Positions 54,293 to 64,000 of a stretch of 64,000 nucleotides of DNA are shown one piece after another. The notes under the pieces are model-generated. The model was not told where the DNA came from. It worked only from the letters and a program-made list of their open reading frames with translations, and made no database searches. Source of the DNA: Agrocybe praecox (lineage: Eukaryota; Basidiomycota; Agaricomycetes; Agaricales; Agrocybaceae); contig OZ024849.1 in the NCBI GenBank assembly GCA_964017145.1, forward strand, positions 2,976,001-3,040,000, written 5' to 3'. The translations under genes were made by a program, and so were the position numbers. Numbering within the stretch: position 1 is the first letter of the stretch; the number at the start of each line of letters is the position of its first letter.

Positions 54293-55166
54293 GTTCTCGT
54301 TGGTATTCACAATTCACAAATTCACTTTGAATACTACTTCGCTTCCGTGGAAGCTATCCATCTAATAAATGTTCGTATTTTAGGATAAACTATTCAAGAA
54401 AAAAGACAATCATATCGCTATAAGGATGGGTATGTACCTACTACGTACTTGTGTACTTATAAGTGTACTATGTAAGCATGTAACAAAAAGAACAGACGAT
54501 GTACCTTAAATTATATGAGAAAATTAACGGCGAACCAACAGGAGAACAACGGGAGAAAGAGAATGGAAAATAACACCATATCGGCCGGTTCCTGATTTTT
54601 TTCTCTTGTTGAGGGGAAAAAACATTTTATCCAAATTCACTTGATTCTGATTTGTTTGCGAGGACACGAGAGACCCAATTTGATGGTGAGAGCTGTGTCG
54701 TAGGAGGGAATGGGAGTGGGATATTCAGACCGTGGCAGTCGTGTGGTCCCGGATATAGGCAGGGAAGTTGAAAAAGAGCTGTGTGGGAGTGAGGACTCGG
54801 AAATGTGATCGATGGAATCCAGTGGCAACGTATGCTGTGGCGGAACTGCGACGATAGGATGTAACAATATGAGATTGACGAGCAACAACGACGAACAAGG
54901 ATGGAAAAGCAGAGGATGAAACATGATAAGAAAGCAAGCAATGGTACAAGGGAACTAAAAAAAAAGAAAGGTAAGGGTACGATGAATGGAAAGAACGATC
55001 GGCAGGAGGTGTGAAGTTGCGGAATGGTTGGGTCAAAGCAAAGGGTTGGATGATGAAGGAAGACATAAAGAAGATGCTCTATGGTATAATGGATATGAAC
55101 AGTAAGAACGTCCATTTCCAAGGTATATTCTTCTTGAGTCTTCGTCATCACTCGACTAGTAAAACC
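54293..55166. other. 0.87-kb convergent intergenic region
   Basis: 3' flanks of the DUF6533 gene (+) and the xylulokinase gene (-). GTACTTATAAGTGTAC at about 54458-54473 is a near-palindrome. Long reverse frames at 54627-55151 are low-complexity (Phe/Pro/Ser) shadows; not called. Confidence 0.5.
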
Positions 55167-58100
55167 TTAAACGATGCCCTTGACGACCATAGTTTCCAGC
55201 CTAGAAAATTCTGGCACAATCGCAGCATACGACATAAAGGCATCCACATCAGGTTCAGCGACCTTGGCCAATCCAATCTGCGCCTCCGTATCGGAAGTGG
55301 CAAGAGCCACAACAGGTGTCAGCGGTGTCGGCGTCGTGGGTGTTCCTGCTCCAGTACCCGAGCCAGTGGCACCAGCGCCTGCAGACAACAAGCTTGTCCC
55401 ATTGCCGTTCGAACCCAAAGACAAAGCATGTCCCGCCATCACGCCAAGGTTACCCAGGCTCAAATCCGGCGTGGTAAATGCCGACGAAGGGGCGATCAAG
55501 GAGCTACCAGTGCTGTTGGACAAGGTGTCACCAGTATGCGTGCGTATCCTCGCCTGCTGGTCGTACATGCCTCCACCAATAATGCCTGGTGGTGGTGTGC
55601 CTTGTCCAAGACTAGCGGCCAACAGGCGACCGTTCCTCTCCCTCTCAATTTCTTCGTCCTCTTCTTCCTCTGCAAAGATCGTACTCCCAAGGCCTGAACC
55701 TCGTCCTGGGTGCGTACCGTACGGTGTGCTCGTACCACTGTTCGCACCACTGCCTGTACCTCCTGTCAATTGACCGGAAGCAGCCGTGGAACTTGCACCA
55801 ATCACGCTCGTAGCTCCGTTGATGTTGCTCTTCAAGAGCATGCCGCCAGTAGCCACCCATCGCTTCCCCAGCAATCTCTTCATCTCGTCCTCGAATACCC
55901 CAAGGCCGCCAGCGCCCCACTCGCGACTCCATACCCAGCGAGCAAGGTATGCTGCACCTAATGCGCTCCTACTGGGGTACCCCTGTGCAGGTGCATTCCT
56001 ATGCGGAACAACCTGCGCCGAGTCTATCTGTGTCAATGGGACGTAAACTGGAGCGTTGAAGATGTCTCCGACGAGATTTGCCATGCTCGGGAAATTCGTA
56101 GCTGCACCCGTAGACAAAATCCTCGCCGGCAACGGCGTATAGTCATACGGATCGAATGACAACCCCAAGCTCGACAGAGCCAGCGGTCGAGCAGATGATG
56201 GTGCAGGCGCAGGGCTCATCCCAGATGACGATTTACGAGGGTACCCAAGCACACCTGTGGCGATCATCCTGGACCACTTGACACGGAAGGACAAGATCTG
56301 GCTCTCGAGCAGACATCGTGGGTTCGCACGCAGATCGCGGAATTCATTGACTTTGATGCCTGTTTCGAATCGGAAAATCCCCTTCACCCGGGCGTAGGGG
56401 AATGAATCAGGCTGTAGGTGCCAAAAGCTAAAGAGTTTATCATCGAGACTGGACAGGGTGTGAGTTCATAATGTGCGTTCGGCTACAATTGTTACACACC
56501 CTATAGATCCTCCTGGAGGTACAATGGCGACCAGACGATCAAAGGCACTCCAACTTTTTGTGTACATATCACGTACAAGGGCCCGAGGTACGTCTGCATT
56601 TCTGTTCAAAGAAGTTGCAATCAGAGACAATAATAAATGTAAGAATAAAACGAGAACAAACCTGCAGCACAGTACGGCAATGTATTTTCGTTTTTCATTT
56701 GGATCCTGAGCAGGATGCGGGAATAGATTATAAAGACGCGTAGGAATATAATGTTGTGCAGGTGTGAGTAAAGTATCCATTGGCCCAAAAGAAACAACTG
56801 CGTCGCCCGGGGAGGGTAATAGAGAGAGGTATGACGCCAAGTAGTCAGTCGTGAAAGGTGCCACAACGGTTTCTGAAGGAAAATTAAGAAGAATATAAGG
56901 AGAAAATTTAGAAGACCCACCTGGATCAAAACCGTATCTTTCCACCAAGTACCTAGAGACGTTCCCAGCTTTTCTGGACCCTCCAGAAACATCAACGTCT
57001 CCAAGCCACCCTCTTACCCTCCTTCCCTCCTCTCTGCTGCCTCCAACAATATCCAGCACACCCTCGTCCCAGTATCCCTGCCCAGCGGCATGTTGGCTTG
57101 CACCGTGGACCCAGGCTCCAGACGCACAAGCCTCTGCTTCGCCCATGCTCGTCCATTTGCCAGTCATCAAGCTCGCGAGGAACGCACTCGCCAACTGCAC
57201 GCGTCCTGTACGTGCCCAGACTTCCTGTGGCCAGGTTTCTCGTACTCGGAGAAGCTGTGCTGTGATCATCGAAGGGTTTGCAGAAATTCCGACACGAGCT
57301 GCCATATGATCTGGGCCGCCTAACAGCGACTCTATGGCAATTCCATGCGTCTGTGACGAAGTATCTTGTGCTACAGGGGTATTCGGTAGGGAGAAAGTGT
57401 GTGCTGGGAAAATGGAATGCAGAGGAAGATGGGGATCCAATGATGACAACGATGGCACTGTCGTTGATTTCCACCAAACAAGGGCATGCTATGAAAATTT
57501 TGATTATTATTGGCACTTTTTTCTTCTAACCTTTGAAGAACGTGAACGCACCTGCGCAGCACCTCCGATCCCTTTTATTTTCGTTAAGTCATAATTTCGG
57601 TGAAGCTTTTCGAATAGAGCGTCTAGCAATGTAGGAAATCATCAGTAAAACTTGCAAACGGGTAGAGCTCCGACGGATAACAAACACAATCGTAAGATGA
57701 AAGTAAGAAGAGGAATAACAAAGAGAAGGAAAAGGGAAAAATTGGTAGTGGACGCTGCACCAAATATATATGGTAACAAAAAGAGGAGGTTTCGGGAGTA
57801 TAAGAGAAGTTCGTAATAGTATCTTCCTGCTAGGCACAAAAGCAGTCGTTGGAGGTCTGCTAAGCTGCGCAATGCATGTTTCAGGTGAACCCTCAAAGCC
57901 CAGCGATACATCTATGAAGGTAATGCACACCTAAGATCAAGTATTAGCACGTACAATAGTCAGCGAGCATAACACAACTGACCCGAGTTTCATCAACCAC
58001 AGGCGTTGAGGGTTAAAATCCCGAAGCAGGTTTATAAAGGAACAAGAAAGAAAAAAAGAGTGGGATCTTATGAACGACCAGCCCGGGCGTTCAGGGGAAC

Positions 58101-58640
58101 GTTAAAAGTATGCTGATATTTTTCCACGTTGACATTACAAAAAGGTTGTCCTGCATCCTCGATTTCGAAATTGGATTTTTTTTTTGTTGAAAAAAAAAAA
58201 AAGAACAAATGGGTCACGTGGTCCTTTAAGCGAATCAGGAACAAATTGCCAAATTGGGCAAGGTTCGCGTGATTCGAAATTCCGAAAGCAAAAAATTTGG
58301 TTCCGAAGGAAATATGACATTGCAACGGATTCAATTCTCACCGAGACTTTTAAGCCACATCTCTACTGGGGTCGTATACGCTTCTCCTGGTGTCGTAAAT
58401 ATGCCGCCTTGGATCCTAAGGACGTGGAAAGAACAGCAGATCAGTGATGTGCGCTGGGAAAAATGCCGCGCGGTTGCTGGGAACAGTTACTGACTTGTAT
58501 TCAGCCATTTCAGTATCAAAGTCGACGCTTTCGACACCAACGAGCTCGAGGCTCTCATCAACTATCGACGCCCGTAGCTGGTCAACACCCAGCTCGATTC
58601 CGAGGAAGAGAGAAGGCCCAGTTTTCGCGATAGAAGGCAT
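55167..58640 (-). CDS. D-xylulose kinase (FGGY family) with a large C-terminal insertion, 817 aa
   Basis: Seven exons (58640-58495, 58415-58342, 57622-57552, 57488-56921, 56872-56662, 56601-56500, 56448-55167) close to 817 residues; typical xylulokinases have about 550-600. FGGY_N is present: LFLGIELGVDQLRASIVDE, QGGIFTTPGEAYTTPVEMWL, GIGGAAQHALVWWKSTTVPS, VAQDTSSQTHGI, MITAQLLRVRETWPQEVW, VQLASAFLASLMTGKW, GYWDEGVLDIVGG. FGGY_C continues with DAVVSFGPMDTLLTPAQHYI, FPYARVKGIFRFETGIKVNE, ILSTGAATNFPSMANLVGD, VYVPLTQIDSAQV and LGAAYLARWVW. After ~residue 595 comes ~175 residues of Gly/Ser/Thr/Pro and acidic low complexity before a normal-looking end. The enzyme phosphorylates D-xylulose for the pentose phosphate pathway. 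Intron 2 (57623-58341) is 719 nt, over ten times its neighbours. Confidence 0.93.
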
Positions 58641-60822
58641 ATTTATTGGCAATTTCAGGCTGGCAAGTTGTCGTGGGTGATGGTATAAGGTATTAGATGC
58701 AAAGCTGGTATATCTTCGACGTGGTATTCGAGTAAAAGTTTTTGTTCTTTAAGGTATTTGGCCTTGCTTCGTCTTCGTCAATCTTGTGTCTGTCTGGCCC
58801 TGTCTTGTGTGGGGTATTAAACCTTGGATGAGCTGCGGTGAAGTACACTAAAGGACGAAAAGAATGTGGTCTGCAAAGTCTAGGAAAGCGAAATTCGTGG
58901 GTCGCAGGTCGTGGCTGGCGATGGTCGTGAGTTAAGTTGCAAGCGAGAGAATACTGGGAAACAAAAAGATCCAAGTGTCGCCTTTCTCAGGCTCAGCGTC
59001 TCCATCTTGCTGTATTATGTAAGCTCATTCCATTTCTGTTCTCTCTCTCACGCTGTCCAATGTTCTTTTCTATGTTTTACACCGCTAACATTCCTGTTTT
59101 TCGCATGTTGACTTTCTTCACATACTCTTGACTCGGTTTCTCAACTCTTGTCATTTCCAAGAAATCCAGGGATTTTTTGTGCAGTACAACAATGAGAAAT
59201 TTCGCCCCAATCGTATGGCCGAGAACGACGCGTGGCATTTCCGCCCTCGGGGCGCTCCGTATGTCTGCTGGCTTATTGCCAGCTCATCATTATCAATGAC
59301 ACCGAGCAAGACATCTCATTTGTTGACACGACGGGAGGGCAACAAACCCATCATGATGAAAACTTTTAATGTCGCCTGCTCGGGACTTTCGCGTTTCATT
59401 ATGCAAATATCGCGTTATACGCGTTTCTTGGTTCATAGCCACGTCTTTTACCTCCACACGATGGCCGTGAAGTGCTGGGATCCCCCGGAGTTTTCTCTGC
59501 TGCCTTTCCCAAAGCTGTCGTTTTTTTGCCGTGATGCAGAAAATGCTACGTCGGCCGAGCCAGGGCCAGCCTTGAGAGAACATATGGTCCAGAGTATCTA
59601 TCCCTCCTGCAGCTTTCTGATTCCGACTCGAGGGCGAAGGTTGCTCAAACACCGTGAACACCTACGGATCGTCATTAAAGGGCGCGGTGAACGGTCCGGC
59701 ATAAATAGCTTCCGCGGCATCAAACGGGTATCACCGCACGGCATCCATCTTGTATACCGGCTCTGTTGGTCGCATACCCACCCTCGTCGACGCCGGACAG
59801 TCGAAGCGCTCTTCTCCTCTTACCAGGCAGGTTCCAGCGCCGGAAGGTCTGGATAGTCAAATCGGGCTATTTTCGAATTTTTTATTTGGCCTTGACAGTA
59901 TTTTGATTTTGCACAATCTAATCTAGGGCATCTATAGGTAATGCGCCATCGACTTGGTGAGGATTTGTATGTAGTCATTGATGGGCCAATGACTAAATTA
60001 AGATGGCTTTAAAGCTTAAACCATTAACAAAGGTATTACGGCATTCAAATCCCTAACAAGACTTGGAGGAACGCCCAAGTTCTACTTTCTTGGATGATCT
60101 AGAAGGTAGACCTGCGCATTTAAGGAGGGCGTTAGATCGCGCAGTGAAAGCCCGCAAGGTGATTGATAATTATATGGACAATATTACCGTTGACCAGCTC
60201 TCCATTTCTAAACTTGGCGAGGCCATGGACGTTTACGATATGATTGATAATTGGGAGACTGAGAACGCAAGATCCCAGACGTAACCAAACCGAGGCCGAA
60301 ACACGTAAACTTGGATCCAATGAAGTACCTGTGACGTTAAGGACCGTCAAGGTCGTTATAGATCTTTAGTACGCAGAGAAACAAACCGGCGTAGAAATTG
60401 TTCTGGTTTTTGGTAAGTCTATATTTTAATTTTAGATTCGAACTGCTTGGATTCTACACAAAATCCAAGAAACCCACCTTCTCTCAATGCATTGCGGTGC
60501 ATATAACCAAGTCTACCGATGTGGAAAGGGTCAAGATCAAGGATAGCATTCCATTCTCATAAGATGTAAATCTCATAGTTTTGCTCACGCCTTCCCTAAG
60601 GATGCCATCAGCAAAGCCTGGTTCCGCGGGTGCTTATCCGTCAGTAGCAGTCGCGGATGGCAAAGTTGTTGCTCAATGGACTGGACAGGACACTGAAATC
60701 CTGCATTTGGGAAAATATAATTTTTACTTGAATGGGAAGTATTGAGTACTCCCAGAGTTAAGATTGTTGGTCTCAATGCAAACCAGCTATCTGTCGATGT
60801 ACATACTATCAATGGTAACTAT
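58641..60822. other. 2.2-kb region without a confident gene
   Basis: Upstream of xylulokinase (-). Holds a long uninterrupted GC-richer frame (59214-59856, separate entry), a 73-codon fragment at 60063-60284 (helical, starts only from TTG) and a 48-codon frame at 60602-60745 reading PGSAGAYPSVAVADGKVVAQ; the last two may be relics of a decayed gene, but no intact exon chain is found. Confidence 0.4.
59214..59856 (+). CDS. Unsupported long ORF, 214 codons from first ATG
   Basis: Open frame from ATG 59214 to TAG 59854-59856 (open back to 59128), without introns. Composition is Arg/Ser/His/Pro-rich and the base composition is more GC-rich than the flanks. The opposite strand is also open for 122 codons. 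No domain, signal peptide or family recognised; it could be a lineage-specific gene or a by-chance frame in GC-rich DNA. Confidence 0.2.
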
Positions 60823-61542
60823 TCAATCGATAGAAAAGTTCTTTAAGGTCTAATATTCGCAACAGATGAGTGAGATGAAATGGAATATAATAATGGAAGT
60901 CAAGACTCACCGCATCTTCATTAGCAATGTTGCAAACAAGAGGTCCATTCCCTAGTCTTTTATCCTCCAAGGCTTTATGAGCCATATTCTGAATCCATCC
61001 ATACATCTCATTGGCATCTATAGTCATACTGACTACCTGCATGTCTGTCAACCTCATTAACGTCCTCTTAGCCCACTCAAACCCAAGGTCAGTAGTTTTC
61101 AACTTTAAATGATCCTCGCTCTGAGTTGTCAGTTCCGATAAAATATTAGTAGAGGCCAAATCTATCCAGTCTATCGTATCATTCCGGAAGGGTGGATGAA
61201 AATTTCTAATGACCATTTCCAACACGACTTTGCGGGAGTCTGATTCATCACTGTATGCCTCAAGTATTCTCAACTTCCAATTGTTCTCTCCTTCGGGTGC
61301 TTCTTCTGAAATTTGTTTGACAAGGCTCCATTTGATAAGTTGATCGTCCGAGCGATAGAGGACTAAGGAGTAACCAAAGGAGAGTCCTGGGGTTGCAGAA
61401 ACATTGAAAACCGATTGTCATCTGGTTTTCATGTGTAAAATGACTGGCACTACATACCATCGATTTGATGGATAACCATCGAGAAGCGATCTGTCTGAGG
61501 GGAGGCCATCGGTGACCGCACGTCCTGTGGAATATCAAGCAT
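60823..61542 (-). CDS. Hypothetical protein, 195 aa
   Basis: Three exons (61542-61458, 61386-60911, 60849-60823) close to 195 residues with introns of 71 and 61 nt (GTATGT and GTGAGT donors). Starts MLDIPQDVRSPMASPQTDRF; the middle exon is 159 codons of normal soluble composition (LSFGYSLVLYRSDDQLIKW, WKLRILEAYSDESDSRKVVL, WIDLASTNILSELTTQSEDH, LGFEWAKRTLMRLTDMQVVS, MYGWIQNMAHKALEDKRLGN). Ends with TLKNFSID. No signal peptide, membrane helix or recognised domain. Reading through the last donor would give a different ~30-residue tail ending NSYH. I do not know the family. Confidence 0.65.
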
Positions 61543-62010
61543 ATCTGAAATCGATTAGATGTGAGGCGTGTGAGCAGTTCGCGCTTGCGTGTAGTCTCTG
61601 CTCGGTTATATAGTACAACAACAATAACCATTGCGTGACAACACCTTTCGACATATATTCATCGTTCGGAGTTAGAATTCACTAGGCGTATTGTATTATA
61701 TACAACGAACGTTGCACTAATGTCGCCGCGACAAAAGGGCGTCAAAATGCGCAGCAAGATACGCATCATAGAATTTCGGAAGTTCCCGATTCTGTGCGTT
61801 TTAACTTAACAAAACAGCGAAAACGGGATAAATATTTCCCGCACAAGTACAGGATTACACGATACAACACTTTCATCATCATCATACTGTATAAAAAGGC
61901 AAGTACGCCTGAGCATAGGCTAGGCTAAGAAGTTAGGTATGTAGAATTAAATTATTATATAACTCCCTCCTCGTCCAAAAACGCCGAACCGACCTTCTAG
62001 AGATCATTGC
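61543..62010. other. Intergenic, promoter of the 195-aa gene
   Basis: 468 bp between the start of the orphan gene and the 3' end of the mannosyltransferase gene, both on the minus strand. No coding feature seen. Confidence 0.5.
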
Positions 62011-64000
62011 TCATTGTTCAACGAACCTATCCCACTTGCTCATACATGAGTACCCGTCATAATCTTTCATGACAATTAGCAACCGCTTCGTTTTATTACC
62101 CCGAGAAAAAGGACTCACCGAAGCTCTTCCCGGGATCACACGTGCACCTTCCTTTCTCCCACTCAGCTTTGTCTTTTGGGCAATGCGTGTATGGATTATG
62201 TTCGTAACCAATATTGCTGAAGAAATGGATTTTGTCTCGCGGTGCGAAGAGAGCGGCCGCGATACTGTGCACAGGGGCGTCTCCCCATCGCTATTAAAGA
62301 ATTAGGTAATTGTTAGAAAGAGCGTTAAAAAAGAAAAGGGGGAATTAAGGGAAGAATAAAGAAGACAAAAGGGGAAATCAAGAAGAAGAAAAAAAGAACA
62401 CGCCTTACCTCGTAATAAAACCCGCCTTGCTTATCCAAGTACTCAAAGAATGCCTGGTAGGCTTCACCTCTCCAGAATTCCATATCAGCGATTTCGAAGT
62501 TACTCCAGACTGTAAGTAAGCGTTAATTAGTATGCTTTCCCCAACAACGATCTTCATTTGAAATAGATGAACGAAGCGAAGGGAATAAAACCTACAGTGG
62601 CATAAATTGTAGGTTCTTCCGTTGTCCCCACTCATGAAGCCAAGAGCGTTATCTTTCGCAATGTACTCAGGATGCAACTTCGCAAAGTCCATAACATGAC
62701 TCCAGAGAGTCGGAATCGTCGCTTCGAATTCGTACATGGTTATCGTGAAAGCTGTTCGTGCACATGCATTAGTGAAAAAAGTATATATGGTATAAGGATG
62801 AAACGAGGTACATACAGTAAACTTTCTTGTTCTCCTCCATGAATAAGAATGGGTCGTAGTTGATGTCACAGTGGAAATGAACGTCGGGTCTAAAATGTAC
62901 AGAAAAATGTTATGAGAATATTGTTAAATTGACAGTGATAGAAACGACCCCAGGGTAGACCGTTTCTTGAGTAAGCGTAACAATAAAAAATAACTCACTC
63001 AATCCTCCAATACCATCTATACTTGAGCATCAATGGATGCTTGAAGAAGAACTGTCAAACAATCAACGTTAGCGATCGATTCCTCTTTCTAAACATAAGA
63101 TTGAGAAATAGAGATTGGGTAAGGAAGGCGTCAACAACCTTGGGAACAGAGAAGCTTTTGAGAGCCAAACGGGATGGTCTTAGCAGTGCATCGGGAGCCG
63201 CGAACAGCATTGCGACGTGTGACGCGACGTAAGCACAAGAGAGGAAAGGCGTATCTGAAAACCCAATGGTTCAAAAACCGAGCGAATCCAAAACACAACA
63301 TTTTGCGTCCAGTTGCGGCTCATAGCCACAACCTTCCGTTTCCCCGAGAAAAGATAGAGAATCAAAGAAATAAGGTCGATTAACTCACCCCGCTGTTGAA
63401 CCGGCACATATTCCTATAGCTTACGCTCCCTCCATAGATGATGTTTTTCTCCACCATCTGATCTCTGCCGGCTTTTGCTTTGTTCTCGTCGATCCAGTCT
63501 GGCTGGAACCAGTGTTCCTTGGGTATCAACCCGTATTCGATTTTCGCAGAAGTGAGCACAGAAACTCGGCTGCAGATAGATGCGAAAAATAAAGAGAATT
63601 CAGTACATCCGTATTCACAAAGTAGAGAAAAGAGAGATTATCCATACGTTTTGAACTCCTCGGTAAACTCCTCTTCATTCAACAACACATACGGGTACCT
63701 GTGTCTCGTATTGAACCTATCCTCGATCTCCCTAATGCTTTTAATTGTGTTTCCCAAATCCGAATTTCGACACAGAATAACAAATGTAGCGTTTGCTTTC
63801 TTGTCTGTTACCAGAGTTTCATTGAGACCACCGATGCCAGAATAAGTATCGTGTATGGGGAATTTTTCTAATGAATCGGAAGCGGGTGATGAGGATGAAG
63901 ATGAAGATGATGGTGGAAGAAGCTTGTTTTTTAGGTTTGAGAGTGAAGTGGCGCGCCCGTAGGATTCATGTGTGAAGCTAACGATATAGTGGATGGAAAT
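62011..64000 (-). CDS. Alpha-1,2-mannosyltransferase, GT15 (KRE2/MNT1/KTR) family, 5' end outside window
   Basis: Eight exons are in the window (64000-63648 continuing upstream, 63569-63389, 63051-62999, 62889-62816, 62751-62596, 62509-62409, 62290-62119, 62063-62011) and their phases close. The visible part (~380 residues) has the whole GT15 core: [108 protein letters not shown] (active-site region), [51 protein letters not shown]. The enzyme extends O- and N-linked mannans in the Golgi using GDP-mannose as a type II membrane protein; the signal-anchor must lie beyond the window edge. A Ser run (from a GAT/ATC repeat near 63890-63910) lies in the stem region. One intron (63052-63388) is 337 nt. 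Confidence 0.95.

Noticed and set aside
54627..55151. 174-codon reverse frame rich in Phe, Pro and His
   Set aside because: Two further frames are open on the same strand; 3' flank of two convergent genes; low complexity.
57889..58000. Box C/D snoRNA in the long xylulokinase intron
   Set aside because: TGATGA and CTGA occur but without a terminal stem or C'/D' pair at proper spacing; kept only as a test to run.

Overview
The window is nuclear DNA of a filamentous basidiomycete, most likely an agaricomycete mushroom-forming fungus. Evidence: almost every gene is broken by GT-AG introns of about 45-70 nt whose removal restores long frames, and the gene set is typical of that group (AA3_3 alcohol oxidase, DUF6533 seven-helix membrane protein, single-trefoil ricin-B lectins, F-box/LRR protein, MYND proteins, divergent FxxxK short-chain dehydrogenase). 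Gene models below were built by hand from splice sites, phase and family alignment; where all exon phases close to a clean stop this is stated.

Layout. 1-2.9 kb: the 3' end of an unknown gene, then a decayed Ty1/copia terminus whose LTR carries an inserted 369-bp hAT-like MITE and a second copy of an LTR segment that lacks a perfect 52-nt intron. 2.9-8.4 kb: a metallo-beta-lactamase-fold hydrolase with a frame break at its metal motif, then two reverse-strand multi-exon genes of unknown family, one Cys/His-rich and probably nuclear. 8.7-16.9 kb: a CYSTM-like protein, magnesium-dependent phosphatase 1, an orphan gene, a gene interrupted by a 172-bp near-perfect palindromic element that looks like a new intron, and a MYND protein. 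18-23.2 kb: an unknown basic protein, the U5 snRNP protein Dim1, a 2OG-Fe(II) oxygenase and a short-chain dehydrogenase. 24-36.2 kb: a single-exon F-box/WD40/UIM protein (Ufo1-like architecture), a cyclin-like protein and the PtdIns3P 5-kinase Fab1. 38-51 kb: alcohol oxidase (25 exons), cyclophilin H, an F-box-type protein, two tandem ricin-B lectins, dienelactone hydrolase and a third lectin. 52-64 kb: a DUF6533 protein, a xylulokinase with a large low-complexity insertion, an orphan gene and the 3' part of a GT15 alpha-1,2-mannosyltransferase that runs off the window.

There are no operons. Most genes are housekeeping (splicing: Dim1 and cyclophilin H; endosomal lipid signalling: Fab1; ubiquitin: F-box proteins; Golgi mannosylation: GT15; sugar/C1 metabolism: xylulokinase, alcohol oxidase). 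The accessory character is concentrated at 0-4 kb (transposons), 13-14.5 kb (palindromic element) and 45-51 kb (lectin cluster). The most novel-looking signals are the palindromic element with splice sites usable on either strand and the intron-less duplicate inside the copia LTR. No CRISPR, rRNA or convincing tRNA gene was seen.
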